From: Pseudoips prasinana
Taxonomy: Eukaryota; Arthropoda; Insecta; Lepidoptera; Nolidae
Direction: 5' to 3'
DNA length: 64,000 bases
Assembly (NCBI GenBank): GCA_951640165.1
Contig: OX621266.1
Span: 1,798,001 to 1,862,000, forward strand
The position numbers were made by a program, and so were the translations under genes. Below are positions 32,575 to 42,795 of this stretch, one piece after another. Each line of letters opens with the position of its first letter. Position 1 is the stretch's first letter. The notes beneath the pieces are model-generated. The model searched no databases and was not told the origin of the DNA. It worked only from the letters and a program-made list of their open reading frames with translations.

Positions 32575-32925
32575 ATGTGCAATTCTAATACACCAAAAAG
32601 AGAAGATGTTATCATCAATCAAAATGGCATTGGGACTTCTAATTCGGCCAGTACTGAACAACTACAATTTCATCTATCGGCGATCAGCATAGTTATGATG
32701 ATAATCCTTGGCTTGCTGTTGATATTGGCAATTTATTTTGCTTACAAATGTTACAAAAATTGCCATGAGGCATGGATCGATGAAAGAATCATTCGCCAAT
32801 CTTTGAGGAGAACATTTACCCGGCGCGGGCGTCGAGGAGCTTCAGATGTAACCAGATGTTCAACGTGTGCCAGAACAAAGCCTACCCAGTGCATGGACGA
32901 TTTCGAGCTAAAACCGAGTGGATAA
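32575..32925 (+). CDS. Small ORF before gag in element G, predicted single-pass membrane protein
   Basis: 116 codons with a true ATG (AAAAATG) and a TAA stop. It lies between the primer-binding site and gag, where most Gypsy elements have only leader. Residues 1-30 are polar. About residues 33-57 form a strong hydrophobic helix (from ISIVMMIILGLL to FAYK), followed by Cys-rich and basic residues (YKCYKNC, RRTFTRRGRRG) and a C-terminal tail with CSTC. I do not recognise it. It could be an accessory protein, or the transmembrane end of a lost envelope moved upstream. The charge pattern suggests an N-out, C-in topology, but this is inference. Confidence 0.55.
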   Translation: MCNSNTPKREDVIINQNGIGTSNSASTEQLQFHLSAISIVMMIILGLLLILAIYFAYKCYKNCHEAWIDERIIRQSLRRTFTRRGRRGASDVTRCSTCARTKPTQCMDDFELKPSG

Positions 32926-33101
32926 GAACTGAGAGCTGTAATAAGTGCCACTAAGTGTTAAAAAGTGTGTACAAAATTTGTGTTTTGCTGTGCGCATAAA
33001 CGTAACTCAACGAGGAACGTACGTCTCCCAATGGTAACCGATTTATGTAACTTTTATTTGTATGTTAAGTATATTATCCTTTTTAGTTAAGATGACATAT
33101 T

Positions 33102-34355
33102 ATGGCCCAAGAACTTAGCAATGTATATGAGAAGTTAAGAGTAATTAAAGAGAATTTAACTAAGTTGAGTTATGACAAAAGAACGCCTGAACGATTAAAA
33201 GAAAAGTTCAATGAGGCAACTGTTGCGTATAATAGTTACACCGTTTTATTTTCAAGTTTAAAAAATCAAATAGAAAAGAAAGAATTAAGTGCCGAAAGTT
33301 TGTCATTAATTAAATCTTATAGTGATAGGATTAAAGAATTATATTTAGAGATTAAGGAATTTTGTCATAAATCACATGTACGTGTATCTGATAAGTCTAG
33401 TAGCGAAACATTTGGTATGACAACAAATAACGGAAAGGACTCCAAAATGGAATTTAATTTAAAAACAGCTTTAAGTTTGTTACCAGTCATGAACGATGAA
33501 TCATCAACGACGAGACAATTAATTGACGGAATTGACTATTATAGTTCTATTTTGAATGGTCAACAATGTAAATTAAATTTGATAAACTTTGTTTTAAAGA
33601 GTCGTCTTTCTCAATCCGCGAAGTTGAAACTTAATACTAGTTATACAACCGTAGATGCATTATTAGCTGATATGCGTACGATTCTTTTACCTAAAAAGAG
33701 TTCCGTAGCTTTACAAAATAAACTACAATCTGTTCGGCAAGATGGAAAATCAATTGATGATTACGGCAAAGAATTGACCGAAATATTCATGGATCTGACT
33801 ATCGCGCAAGCCGACGGTAATACGCAGAATTTAAAAATTTTACAGCCCTTAAATGAAAAGCAAGCGATCAAACGTTTTGCCGACGGGTTGCGCAATAGGC
33901 GTCTTAGCACTATAATAGCTGCACGAAATTTTGACTCATTGAAGGACGCGGTACAGGCAGCGGTAGATGAAGAAATTGCGTTGCCGTCTCAGTCTGGAGA
34001 TATTTTAACGTATAATAAAAAGCGTAACAACTATCATAAACCTACGTATTACAGAGGTAACTTTAATGCTGGGACTACTCGCCAGTTTCGAGGTGCTTCT
34101 ACATATAATAACTTTAGCAGACCAACCATGCACCGTGGTGCTACGTTCTACCGAGGCCGTGGTCGTGCCTTCGAGAATCAAGTACGAGGTCCGTCAACAT
34201 CGTACCGAGGTAAGTACTCGAACTATAATAATAGGTACAATAATAATTATAGGGGTCATCGAGGGACACGTCAATATCCAAATATTCGTGTATTGAACGA
34301 TGAACCCACTAATGACAATTCGCCTGTGGAACAAAGCAAATTTTTTCGTGAATAA
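33102..34355 (+). CDS. gag: Element G gag
   Basis: Intact 417-residue ORF from ATG 33102. The N-terminal part is helical and Lys/Glu-rich. The central region (LLPVMNDESSTTRQLIDGIDYYSSIL and downstream helices, about residues 125-300) has the look of a Gypsy capsid. The C-terminal 100 residues are Arg/Gly/Tyr/Asn-rich (RGNFNAG, RGRGRAFE, NRYNNNYRGHRG) with no CCHC knuckle, as in gags of the gypsy/17.6/297 group, where an Arg-rich tail binds RNA. It overlaps pol by about 56 nt, with pol in the +1 frame and its own ATG at 34300, so pol could be reached by frameshifting or by internal initiation. Confidence 0.85.
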   Translation: MAQELSNVYEKLRVIKENLTKLSYDKRTPERLKEKFNEATVAYNSYTVLFSSLKNQIEKKELSAESLSLIKSYSDRIKELYLEIKEFCHKSHVRVSDKSSSETFGMTTNNGKDSKMEFNLKTALSLLPVMNDESSTTRQLIDGIDYYSSILNGQQCKLNLINFVLKSRLSQSAKLKLNTSYTTVDALLADMRTILLPKKSSVALQNKLQSVRQDGKSIDDYGKELTEIFMDLTIAQADGNTQNLKILQPLNEKQAIKRFADGLRNRRLSTIIAARNFDSLKDAVQAAVDEEIALPSQSGDILTYNKKRNNYHKPTYYRGNFNAGTTRQFRGASTYNNFSRPTMHRGATFYRGRGRAFENQVRGPSTSYRGKYSNYNNRYNNNYRGHRGTRQYPNIRVLNDEPTNDNSPVEQSKFFRE

Positions 34356-36202
34356 TGATTTCATTTGTGCAAACGATAGTACTTGTTGCATTGATTTATA
34401 TGTAGATAAATATAACTATTCATTTCTAATAGACACCGGCGCAACCATCTGTGCTATTAAATATAAACATGTTGTTGGATTAAACATTCCACTCCATACA
34501 GAGACCATTACAATAAACGGAATAGGCGGTTCAATAGAAGCAATCGGATACGTTTATTTAACACTTAGTAACTGTTATGATCCGCCAGGTCATTCATTCG
34601 AACATAAGTTTTATGTTTTTAATTCCTTGCCATGTAAGGCACATGCTATTTTAGGACAAGATTTTCTTTCCAAATTTAATGCTATTTTAAATCTTAATTG
34701 TTCTACTTTGACACTAAATAATAACATTATTTTACCTTTAAGATCGAGTTCCCATTGTTTTATTTTACCGCCAAGATCAGAATCGATACATTATATACAA
34801 ACTACGTTTACAGAAGAATGTCTAGTTTGTTCCTCGGAATTACAGGAGGAAGTATTTCTGGCTAGTACGTTAGTAAAGCCTACAAATGGCTTGATACCTA
34901 TTTTGGTTTTAAATACAAGCGACAAGGAGGTTTCCCTTGACAATATTCAACCAACCATACAGAATGTTAGCGAATATAATGTGTGTAGTTTTAATCAATG
35001 TAAAATTGTCAATTCGAATCGTGTAAAAAAATTATTTAGCTTATTAAATTTAAAACATTTGAATGCTGAAGAGCAAGTAACTATTGAAAACATATGTGCA
35101 AAATTTTCAGATTTATTTTTATTACCAGGAGACCAGTTAACCACAACAAACATTTATAAACACCAAATTAATTTAAAACCTAATACTCAGCCTGTATTTA
35201 GTAAACCCTATAGAATTCCATATTCCCAAAAACGTGAAGTAAATGATCAGATTAGTGATATGTTACGAGAAGGCATAATTGAGCCATGCCAGTCTGAATG
35301 GTCTAGCCCATTGTTACTGGTTCCGAAAAAAATAGATAGTTTAGGCAATAGGAAGTGGCGATTGGTAATTGACTACAGAAAATTAAACAATAACATCCAA
35401 GACGATAAATTTCCCCTCCCTAATATAACCGAAATTTTGGATTCTCTTTCAGGAGCTATATACTTTTCTACGCTTGACCTTTCTAGCGGGTACTACCAAT
35501 GTGACCTTGACCCCGAAAGTCGAAAATATACAGCGTTTTGTTCGGGTCAATATAAAATTGCAAATAACAGTAACACAGACAATAATTGTACTGCTTCCGT
35601 TTCAGGCCAATATCAGATGACAAGAATGCCTATGGGGTTGAAAACAAGCCCTAATGCATTTTCAAAAATGATGACTGTTGCCATGTCAGGGTTAACTTTC
35701 GAGAAATGCCTAGTTTATTTAGATGACCTTGTCGTTTTTGGAAAGTCCTTAGAAGGACACGCTAAAAATCTCATTGATGTTTTTACTCGATTACGTCAGG
35801 TCAATTTAAAATTAAATCCCCTTAAATGTAATTTCCTTAAAAAAGACATTTTATATTTAGGACATATCATATCCGGTGAAGGTGTTCTACCTGACCCTCA
35901 AAAAATTCAAGCGTTGAACAATTGGCCAGTTCCAAACAATGTAGAAGAATTGATAAGATTTGTAGCGTTTGCGAACTATTATAGGAAATTTATCAAAAAT
36001 TTTGCGTTTATAGCGTATCCACTTACGCGCTTAACTAAGAAAAATACGCCATTTATATGGGACGAAAAATGTCAGAATGCATTTTTAAAGTTAAAATCTA
36101 TTATATCTTCACCTCCCATACTTCAATATCCGGATTTTTCGACAGACCATAAGTTTATATTACAAACGGATGCTTCGCAACATTCATTGGGCGCCGTCTT
36201 AT

Positions 36203-36743
36203 GTAACGAAAATAATAAACCTATAGCGTTTGCAAGCAGAAACCTCAATAAAGCTGAACTTAACTACCCCACAGTGGAAAAAGAGCTGTTAGCAATAGTT
36301 TGGGCTGTGAAGCATTTTCGCCCTTATTTATATGGTAGGACTTTTATTATTCAAACCGATCATAAGCCACTTATTTATTTATTTACAATGCGAGATCCCT
36401 CTAGTCGTCTCATGAAATTTAGACTTTTACTTGAAGAATATGATTTCATCATAAAGTACATAAAAGGATCAGATAATATTATAGCTGACTCAATGTCACG
36501 CCTACCTATTACATCGACAGACTTAAAAACTATGCATGAAAGCATTATCTCTGTTATGACACGTGCACAACGTAAAAAACAATTAGACCTTCAGGATTCT
36601 CCGAGTGCTATGGTTCCTACTGACGATTGGCCTGCGCAACCAAAAGTTGTAGAAATTCATAGTAAACCGAGAAATTCTGTAGAACTAAAATTTATTGGTA
36701 AATATAAACTAAAAAGCTTACGTAAGTCTAATGAAATTGAATT
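36203..36743 (+). repeat. Source copy of 541-bp internal duplication in element G
   Basis: RNase H and linker segment, repeated at 37556-38096 with a constant offset of 1353 bp and almost no change (one visible difference turns IIQTDHK into IIRTDHK). Confidence 0.93.
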
Positions 36744-37555
36744 AGAGAATAAAGTGTTTTGTTATTCGTCATCTAGAATGACTTTGTTTATAAATCCAGT
36801 ATCCCAATCACAACTGACGCCAGCCGCTTTTGTGAGGGAACTGAGATATTTTTGCGAGAAAATAAATGTACTTGAATTAATTTTCATAAGATGTAAAATG
36901 TATGACGAATTTATAGAAAAAATAATTAAAGAAATTAAGAATTACACTAATTGGTCCGGACCGCGATTGTGTATATTAAACAATGTTGAAATAATTGACA
37001 ACAAAGACGACCAAAAAGTAATATTAAATGATTTTCATCTTCTACCAACTAGTGGCCACGCTGGTATAAGACGAATGTATAAAAATATCAAGAAATATTA
37101 CTTTTGGCCAGGTCTTGAACGCGATGTTAAGGAATTTATTAAGAAATGTGAGAAGTGCCAAAAGCAGAAACATAATTCTCATTATATTAAAGAACCTATG
37201 GTAATAACAACTACTGCGAATTCTTCAATGGAAAAAATTTTCCTTGACGTAGTAGGTCCATTAGATAAGGATGACTACAACTATTCGTATATACTGACTA
37301 TCCAATGCGAATTAAGTAAATACGTAGAGGCATATCCTATGTTTTCTAAAAGTTCAAATGAGATAGCGAAAAACTTTGTTAATAATTTTATACTCCGTTT
37401 TGGGATACCAGATAGAGTCGCGACTGATAGGGGTTCTGAATTTTTATCATCAATTTTCCAGGAAACTTGTAAATTATTAAATATAACTACTCTTAACTCT
37501 ACTGCATACCATCACCAAACTATAGGCTCTTTAGAGAATACTCATAAAAATTTAG

Positions 37556-38096
37556 GTAACGAAAATAATAAACCTATAGCGTTTGCAAGCAGAAACCTCA
37601 ATAAAGCTGAACTTAACTACCCCACAGTGGAAAAAGAGCTGTTAGCAATAGTTTGGGCTGTGAAGCATTTTCGCCCTTATTTATATGGTAGGACTTTTAT
37701 TATTCGAACCGATCATAAGCCACTTATTTATTTATTTACAATGCGAGATCCCTCTAGTCGTCTCATGAAATTTAGACTTTTACTTGAAGAATATGATTTC
37801 ATCATAAAGTACATAAAAGGATCAGATAATATTATAGCTGACTCAATGTCACGCCTACCTATTACATCGACAGACTTAAAAACTATGCATGAAAGCATTA
37901 TCTCTGTTATGACACGTGCACAACGTAAAAAACAATTAGACCTTCAGGATTCTCCGAGTGCTATGGTTCCTACTGACGATTGGCCTGCGCAACCAAAAGT
38001 TGTAGAAATTCATAGTAAACCGAGAAATTCTGTAGAACTAAAATTTATTGGTAAATATAAACTAAAAAGCTTACGTAAGTCTAATGAAATTGAATT
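37556..38096 (+). repeat. Second copy of 541-bp internal duplication in element G
   Basis: Inserted in the integrase reading frame at AATTTAGGTAA. It is followed by a short scrambled repeat of the same target motif (38097-38133, TTAGGTAATTTTAAGTAAG...TTAGGTAATTTT), as expected from template switching during reverse transcription. Confidence 0.93.
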
Positions 38097-38103
38097 TAGG
38101 TAA

Positions 38104-38613
38104 TTTTAAGTAAGTAAAATTTAGGTAATTTTTTAAGAATACAAACCGATAACCATTCGAATTCATGGAGTACATGGTTACCCTACTGGTGCTTCGCCTA
38201 CAATACGTCTGTTCATACTGCTACCAAATTTACGCCGTATGAGTTAGTATTCGGGAAACGTTGTAATATACCATCCAATTTGAATAAAAATGCACATACA
38301 AATACTTTATAACTATGACAATTATCCCTTAGAATTGAAGTACAGACTCCAAACATCACAAAAAGAAGCGTACCAAAATTTAATACAAAGTAAAATACTA
38401 AGAAAAGAGAAACATGATTCTACCTGTAATCCCATTACCTATAAGGAGAACGACTTGATACTTGTACGAAATGAGACTGGTACTAAACTTCAAAGTGTTT
38501 ACAATGGACCATACTTGGTAATCAAAGATGTTGCACCAAATGTTGAAATATTAAAAGATAATGGTAAAACCGATTTAGTACATAAGAATAGGACTAAGCT
38601 ATATTATTCATGA
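38104..38613 (+). pseudogene. Element G integrase C-terminal part, frameshifted
   Basis: After the duplication the normal integrase sequence resumes at about 38123 (TAATTTTTTAAGAATAC) and reads through the AYNTSVHTATKFTPYELVFG motif. It hits a stop near 38310, while a neighbouring frame (38290-38613) carries the C terminus, with a GPY-like module (YNGPYLVIKDV). A 1-nt indel near 38290-38310 therefore separates the last two parts. Confidence 0.8.
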
Positions 38614-39037
38614 TTATATTTTTATTATATACACATTTACATATTTTTACTATTTTACACCTTATATTAATTGTTGTATTCAACTTAACTTTTACTCAAT
38701 ATAACTATACAAAACATTGATATGTTTGCTTACGTAAATTGTAATGTTATCTAAATAAAACAAACATTTAGAACTATGTATTCAGATGTTAATAAAACCC
38801 ATGCAATTGTAGTGCATAATACTGCGATTTATTTACTATGTTAGTTGTAAGTAAATAAAATAATACTGTCATATTATTTTATTTTTTTTCCTTTCGTTGG
38901 AGGTGTAGTATGTAAGTTAGACATAAGTATGTATCACCCTTTCCTATTAATATAAAGCATGTTTACTTATTAATAAAGAGTGAGTTATTATCCAGCAGTC
39001 AGAGCGTTTCATTGATATATCATCGCCCAACCTTACA
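38614..39037 (+). other. Element G 3' end and 3' LTR
   Basis: 38614-38903 is AT-rich and non-coding with no env; 38904-39037 is the 3' LTR, preceded by TTGGAGG. Confidence 0.85.
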
Positions 39038-39620
39038 CAGTTCCGGGGTAACGATGCAGAACCGGTTGACCGTCACCAACTCCACTGCGTCTTGCTGGTG
39101 TTTGGGCATTATGTCCAACTCTGCTTGTGTTAAAGGGTAAATTTAGCGGCGTGAGACTTTGGGATAAGAAGAGACTTTTAATTTGCTTGAGACTAATTTT
39201 TAAGTCCTTCTTGCTGTTATACACTTGCATTCCTATTTTATTTTTTAAAAATGAGTTACAACTTTTAAGGAAATGATTAATAAATACTGATTCCGTAACC
39301 GCTGTACCCGCTTTGGCCGCCAGTTCATCTAGAGAATAAAAATAGGTAACTGGGTCTTCATTGTAGCCTTGTCGCCTTCCAAAGAAGTCGGCGAGTGGAC
39401 TGCTTTGCCCGTCAAATTCGTCGGTGATCTTCTTCTGCAGATCAGCAAATGTATCACACTGAGAAAAAATGTTTTTGTAAAATAATAAAGCGGGCCCCTG
39501 TAGATATGCCCCTAAGATGAGTTTCTTTGCATCTTCATCGTATTTGTTGATTGCGGCAATTACTGCGAATTGCCTAAAAAAATCGTTAACGTCAGCCGTT
39601 TCCCCGTCGAATTGCTCCAT
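39038..39620 (-). pseudogene. gag: Element F gag, N-terminal part
   Basis: ATG at 39618-39620, 97 bp inside the 5' LTR. It begins with a capsid-like domain (EQFDGETADVNDFFRQF), continuing for about 190 codons to the G insertion at 39038. It has Gypsy-type capsid features (LYFYSLDEL-like helices, FLKSCNSFLKNKI). There is no stop or frameshift before the insertion, so F gag was probably intact until G entered. Confidence 0.82.
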
Positions 39621-39716
39621 CTGAAATTATTTATGGAAAAAATACTTCTCGTGATATCCTCGATTCTTCTCACGTTCTTCAGGGTATACTTATCAATATA
39701 CCCGGCGCGTCCACCA

Positions 39717-39971
39717 TATGACGTTCTGCAGCTTCAGATCGTCTTCGGGATCTTTTGTATTATATAAGTAATACACGTCAAATACTGAATTAGTCGTATA
39801 TTTTCTTCAATTTCACTATGATAGCTTGTGTAGCTTAGAGAGTTCTGTCGTAGACTGAATGACTGTTCTAAAGAATTTTTGTTTGAAATATTTTCAAACG
39901 CGTTCTTTTTTTTAATGATTTCTTTTTAAATGTTTGGACGAACGAAGGTGCCAACCAAGAAGGTCGTCACA
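39717..39971 (-). repeat. Element F 5' LTR (right copy)
   Basis: 255 bp; element E resumes with the CTAC duplication immediately after it. Confidence 0.92.
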
Positions 39972-41328
39972 CTACCTCCGCCAAATCGTTGGGGCTTACC
40001 TGGCAGAGAGGTGTGTCACCTACGTGGGACGGGATGGCGGACAACGGCACCCAATGTCGTGCGGTGTTCCGCAGGGCTCAGTCTTGGGCCCGCTCCTGTG
40101 GAACATCGGTTACGACTGGGTACTGAGGGGCGAACTCCAGACGGGCGTGGACCTGACGTGTTATGCGGACGACACGCTGGTCACGGCCCGTGGGAGTTCG
40201 CACAGGGAGGCAGCGTTGCTGGCGACGGCTGCGGGCTCACAGGTGGTGAGCCGCATCCGGCGACTCGGCCTGGAGGTGGCCCTCAACAAGTCGGAGGCCA
40301 TGATGTTCCATGGTCCCCGGCGGGCGCCACCGCCCGGATCACACATTGTGGTCGGGGGGGTCCGGATCGCTGTCGAGCCTACCATGAAGTACCTGGGATT
40401 GGTGCTCGACAGCCGGTGGGACTTCGGACCCCACTTCCGGCGGCTGGTGCCTAAGTTGATGGGCGCGGCTGGGGCGCTGTCAACGCTGCTTCCCAATCTA
40501 GGGGGCCCGAGCGCGGCCTGTAGGCGGCTCTACGTGGGGATCGTGCGATCGATGGCCCTGTACGGGGCCCCGATCTGGGCCGCTGACCTGACGGCCGGTA
40601 GCATTGCTGTTCTGCGGAGACCGCAGAGAGCTATGGCCGTCAGAGTCATCAGGGGATATCGCACGGTCTCCTACGAGGCGGCCTGTGTACTGGCCGGATC
40701 CCCGCCCTGGGACCTCGAGGCGAAAGTACTCGTTTCACTGTACCGGTGGCGCGAGGAAATGCTGGCGCAAGGCGAGCGGCCGATGCAGCGACATATGGAG
40801 CTGCGTCGGTCGCAGCTTCGCGGGGCCCTGGTGGCGGAATGGCGGGACAGGCTCTCGCGCCCAACCGCCGGCCTCGTCACTATCGAGGCGGTCCGGCCGG
40901 TACTCGAGCGTTGGCTCGGGAGGAGGCACGGCTCCCTGTCGTTTCGGGTGACGCAGGTGCTCTCGGGGCATGGCTGCTTCGGGAAGTACCTGTGTCGCAT
41001 AAACAGGGAGCCGGACGCCCGGTGTCACCACTGCGTCGACTGTCGGGAGGACACGGCGCTGCATACGCTGGCAGAGTGTGCCGCTTGGGAGGAGCAGCGC
41101 CGTGCCCTCATTTCTGGAGTAGGCAGTGACCTGTCGCTGCCGGCCGACGTGAATTCGATGGTTGGCGGCGAAGAGTCCTGGGACGCGGTGGTTTCCTTCT
41201 GCGAGACAGTCATCTCACGGAAGGAAGCTGCGGAAAGGGAGAGGGAGATCACATCCTCTCACCCAGCCCGCAGCAGACGCACCGGGCGTCGGCGGAGGGT
41301 GGATAACGCCCTCTTCCAGCCCCCCTAA
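39972..41328 (+). pseudogene. Element E ORF2, second part (RT and C terminus)
   Basis: Continues RT from YLRQIVGAYLAERCV, with catalytic YADD at 40162-40173, thumb region, and the C-terminal cysteine-histidine cluster (CHHCVDCREDTALHTLAEC). It ends at TAA 41326-41328. It is about 95 percent identical by eye to A 2880-4235 and has no internal stop. With the first part it forms a complete RT module lacking only the endonuclease start. Confidence 0.9.
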
Positions 41329-41666
41329 ATGGGTCCAGGGGCGACGGACTCGGGGGCGTCCGTCGCCCACTACACATCTGGACCCGAGGCGGCGGCGCGA
41401 CGTGTTCCACGCGCGCCCCTCTTAGACGTTGCGGGGGGAGTTTAACACCTCACTCCCCCCGCTAATGCGAGGAGGCCCGCAAACATGGGCCAGCACCAGC
41501 CGGGGGTTGCGGAAGTATCGTTTGTTCCCGCGACCCCCGGTGCAGGTGTGAGATGGAACACCGGGGTGGTTTTTAGTCAGTAGGAGTCTGACAGACCCCT
41601 CCGCCTCCCCCAAGGCGGAGGACATCCATGCAGGATTTTCCACCCCGCAAAAAAAAAAAAAAAAAA
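41329..41666 (+). other. Element E 3' UTR: hairpins and poly(A)
   Basis: Same structures as A. The 41331-41338 with 41378-41385 stem encloses an 11-bp stem that is fully Watson-Crick here, where A has a G.U pair. The distal hairpin has the CCCCCA loop near 41605. Poly(A) is at 41649-41666. Confidence 0.7.
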
Positions 41667-41670
41667 GGTT

Positions 41671-41675
<5 letters not shown>
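41667..41675 (+). repeat. Telomeric repeat remnant (GGTTAGGTT)
   Basis: Separates the poly(A) of E from the poly(T) of minus-strand element H, repeating the tail-to-tail arrangement of C and D. Confidence 0.75.
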
Positions 41676-41705
<30 letters not shown>

Positions 41706-41707
<2 letters not shown>

Positions 41708-42795
41708 TTTTTTTTTTTATTAAATTGGTTCCCCTGACTGTGTCAGAGTCTTTATGTAGCGATAGTTCTATTTATACAAGCATATTTATTTGTTGTTCGG
41801 TGCTTTCTGTTGTTTGATGTTTGGTGCGTAATTTATTTATTCGTCATATTTGTTCGTAATTTATGTGACTATTATGGTGTCTGTTAGTTCTAATCGTTAT
41901 TGTATATATACGTTTTGAATCATAGTTTTGTGCTGTTTTGATATTGTCCGTAAGGTAGGTTACGTTCAAAATGGTTTTTGTTATATGATATTGGTAATAG
42001 TTTTGTTGTTATGTTTATATATTGTTTTATTTTGTCCTATTTTTTGCCATCTTTCTTTCAACTTTTCCTTTTGCAATTATATATATTATCATAATATATG
42101 ATCTTGCAACCATCTCATTATCTTTCACGTCTTTTCCATGTTGTATTAGTAATAGTTGATTTATATTTGTGTATTGTTTAATTTTATGTTTATTGTATTT
42201 TGGTTTATTATTTATGTATTGTTCTTTAGATTAAAGGTTTTAGCCAGATATTTATTTATTTATGGTAATTTTTATTTACTGTTTGTGTATTATTTAATTT
42301 TGTGTTTGTTGTATTTTGTTTTGATTTAATATTTATATATTTCTTCTTTAGATGAAGTTGTTAGCCAGATATGTATTTATTTATGGTTACATTTATTTAT
42401 TATTTATGCATTTGCATTTTGTTCTTTAAGTTATGGGTGTTTTGTTTTATGTGATGTTAATGAAGCTTATGTTGTTATACTTTTGCCAATTGTGTTTCGC
42501 ATAATATACTATGTTGGCACAATTGTTAATAAGTATGGCTATGTATTTTCCATTTTGTGTGTTAATTTCCGCGAGTCCATTTCAGAGTCGGTGTTTCTAG
42601 ACTTTTATTCGTTTTGAGCCATATCCTAAACATATGGGTCACTATACCACCCCGTTTTCACATATCATAAACTTTTTATTAATTGTGAACCTTCCAGCCT
42701 ATTATCATAATATGCTAATACAATTATTAGTTTGTATACGGGAGGTAACGACCTTTTGTGGTCTCGCAGTGCGCACGGCAGTGCCCCCCAGTTCG
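41706..42795 (-). other. Element H 3' region, AT-rich, no gene
   Basis: About 1.09 kb without ORF2 remnants that I can recognise. It has several diverged repeats of a TTTATTTATGGTTA/ATTTATTATTTAT type (about 42230-42420). The last 50 bp before the poly(A) resemble the D 3' end (CCCCTGAC..AGTCAGAG). Near 42809-42828 is a palindrome around GCTCTAGCTAGAGC at the end of ORF1. Confidence 0.65.

Larger units (their letters stand above)
34300..38103 (+). pseudogene. pol: Element G pol (protease-RT-RNase H-integrase) with duplicated RNase H segment inside the integrase
   Basis: Begins at ATG 34300 inside the end of gag. Protease LIDTGATICAI is near 34425. RT has STLDLSSGYYQCDLD and the catalytic YLDD at 35716-35727. 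RNase H has LQTDASQHSLGAVL. The integrase has a zinc region (SGHAGI...C-X2-C, about 37050-37160) and D, D, E core residues with the Glu near 37530. Immediately after, at 37556, the reading enters a second copy of 36203-36743, which keeps the frame open to TAG at 38103 but replaces the integrase C terminus. RT and the first RNase H look intact; the integrase is truncated. Confidence 0.9.
32314..39037 (+). mobile_element. Element G: Gypsy-type LTR retrotransposon with short LTRs, plus strand
   Basis: 6.7-kb element inserted in the gag gene of F, with target duplication CAGT (32310-32313 and 39038-39041). Both LTRs are 134 bp (TGTAGTATG...CCTTACA) and look identical. The primer-binding site starts TGGCGACCC at 32448, and a short purine run (TTGGAGG) precedes the 3' LTR. 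It encodes a small membrane-type ORF, gag and pol but no env after pol. It is the youngest insertion of the nest by order and LTR identity, yet its integrase is disrupted by an internal duplication. Confidence 0.93.
26776..39971 (-). mobile_element. Element F: Gypsy-like LTR retrotransposon, minus strand, itself split by G
   Basis: LTRs of 264 bp (26776-27039) and 255 bp (39717-39971) differ mainly by one 9-bp indel. On the minus strand they begin TGTGACG and end CGTCATA, so the terminus is TG...TA. The primer-binding site starts TGGTGGACGCG directly after the 5' LTR (about 39701-39716). A purine tract (AAGAGAGACGGGGAAGA) precedes the 3' LTR at 27040-27056. A 4-bp target duplication CTAC flanks it. 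gag and pol are on the minus strand with no env. Element G (32314-39037) sits inside gag. Without G, F is about 6.5 kb. Confidence 0.9.
25495..41666 (+). mobile_element. Element E: 5'-truncated SART-like element of the A subfamily, split by F
   Basis: Present as 25495-26775 and 39972-41666. It starts inside the endonuclease region (matching A near 1854) directly after telomeric repeats and ends in poly(A) (41649-41666) followed by GGTTAGGTT. F is inserted with a CTAC duplication (26772-26775 and 39972-39975). 5' truncation is the usual result of incomplete target-primed reverse transcription. Confidence 0.88.

Noticed and set aside
32575..32925. Host gene fragment captured by element G
   Set aside because: No intron, splice or family evidence; kept instead as an unknown element ORF.
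38614..38903. Envelope gene of element G
   Set aside because: Only 290 bp of AT-rich non-coding sequence between integrase and LTR.
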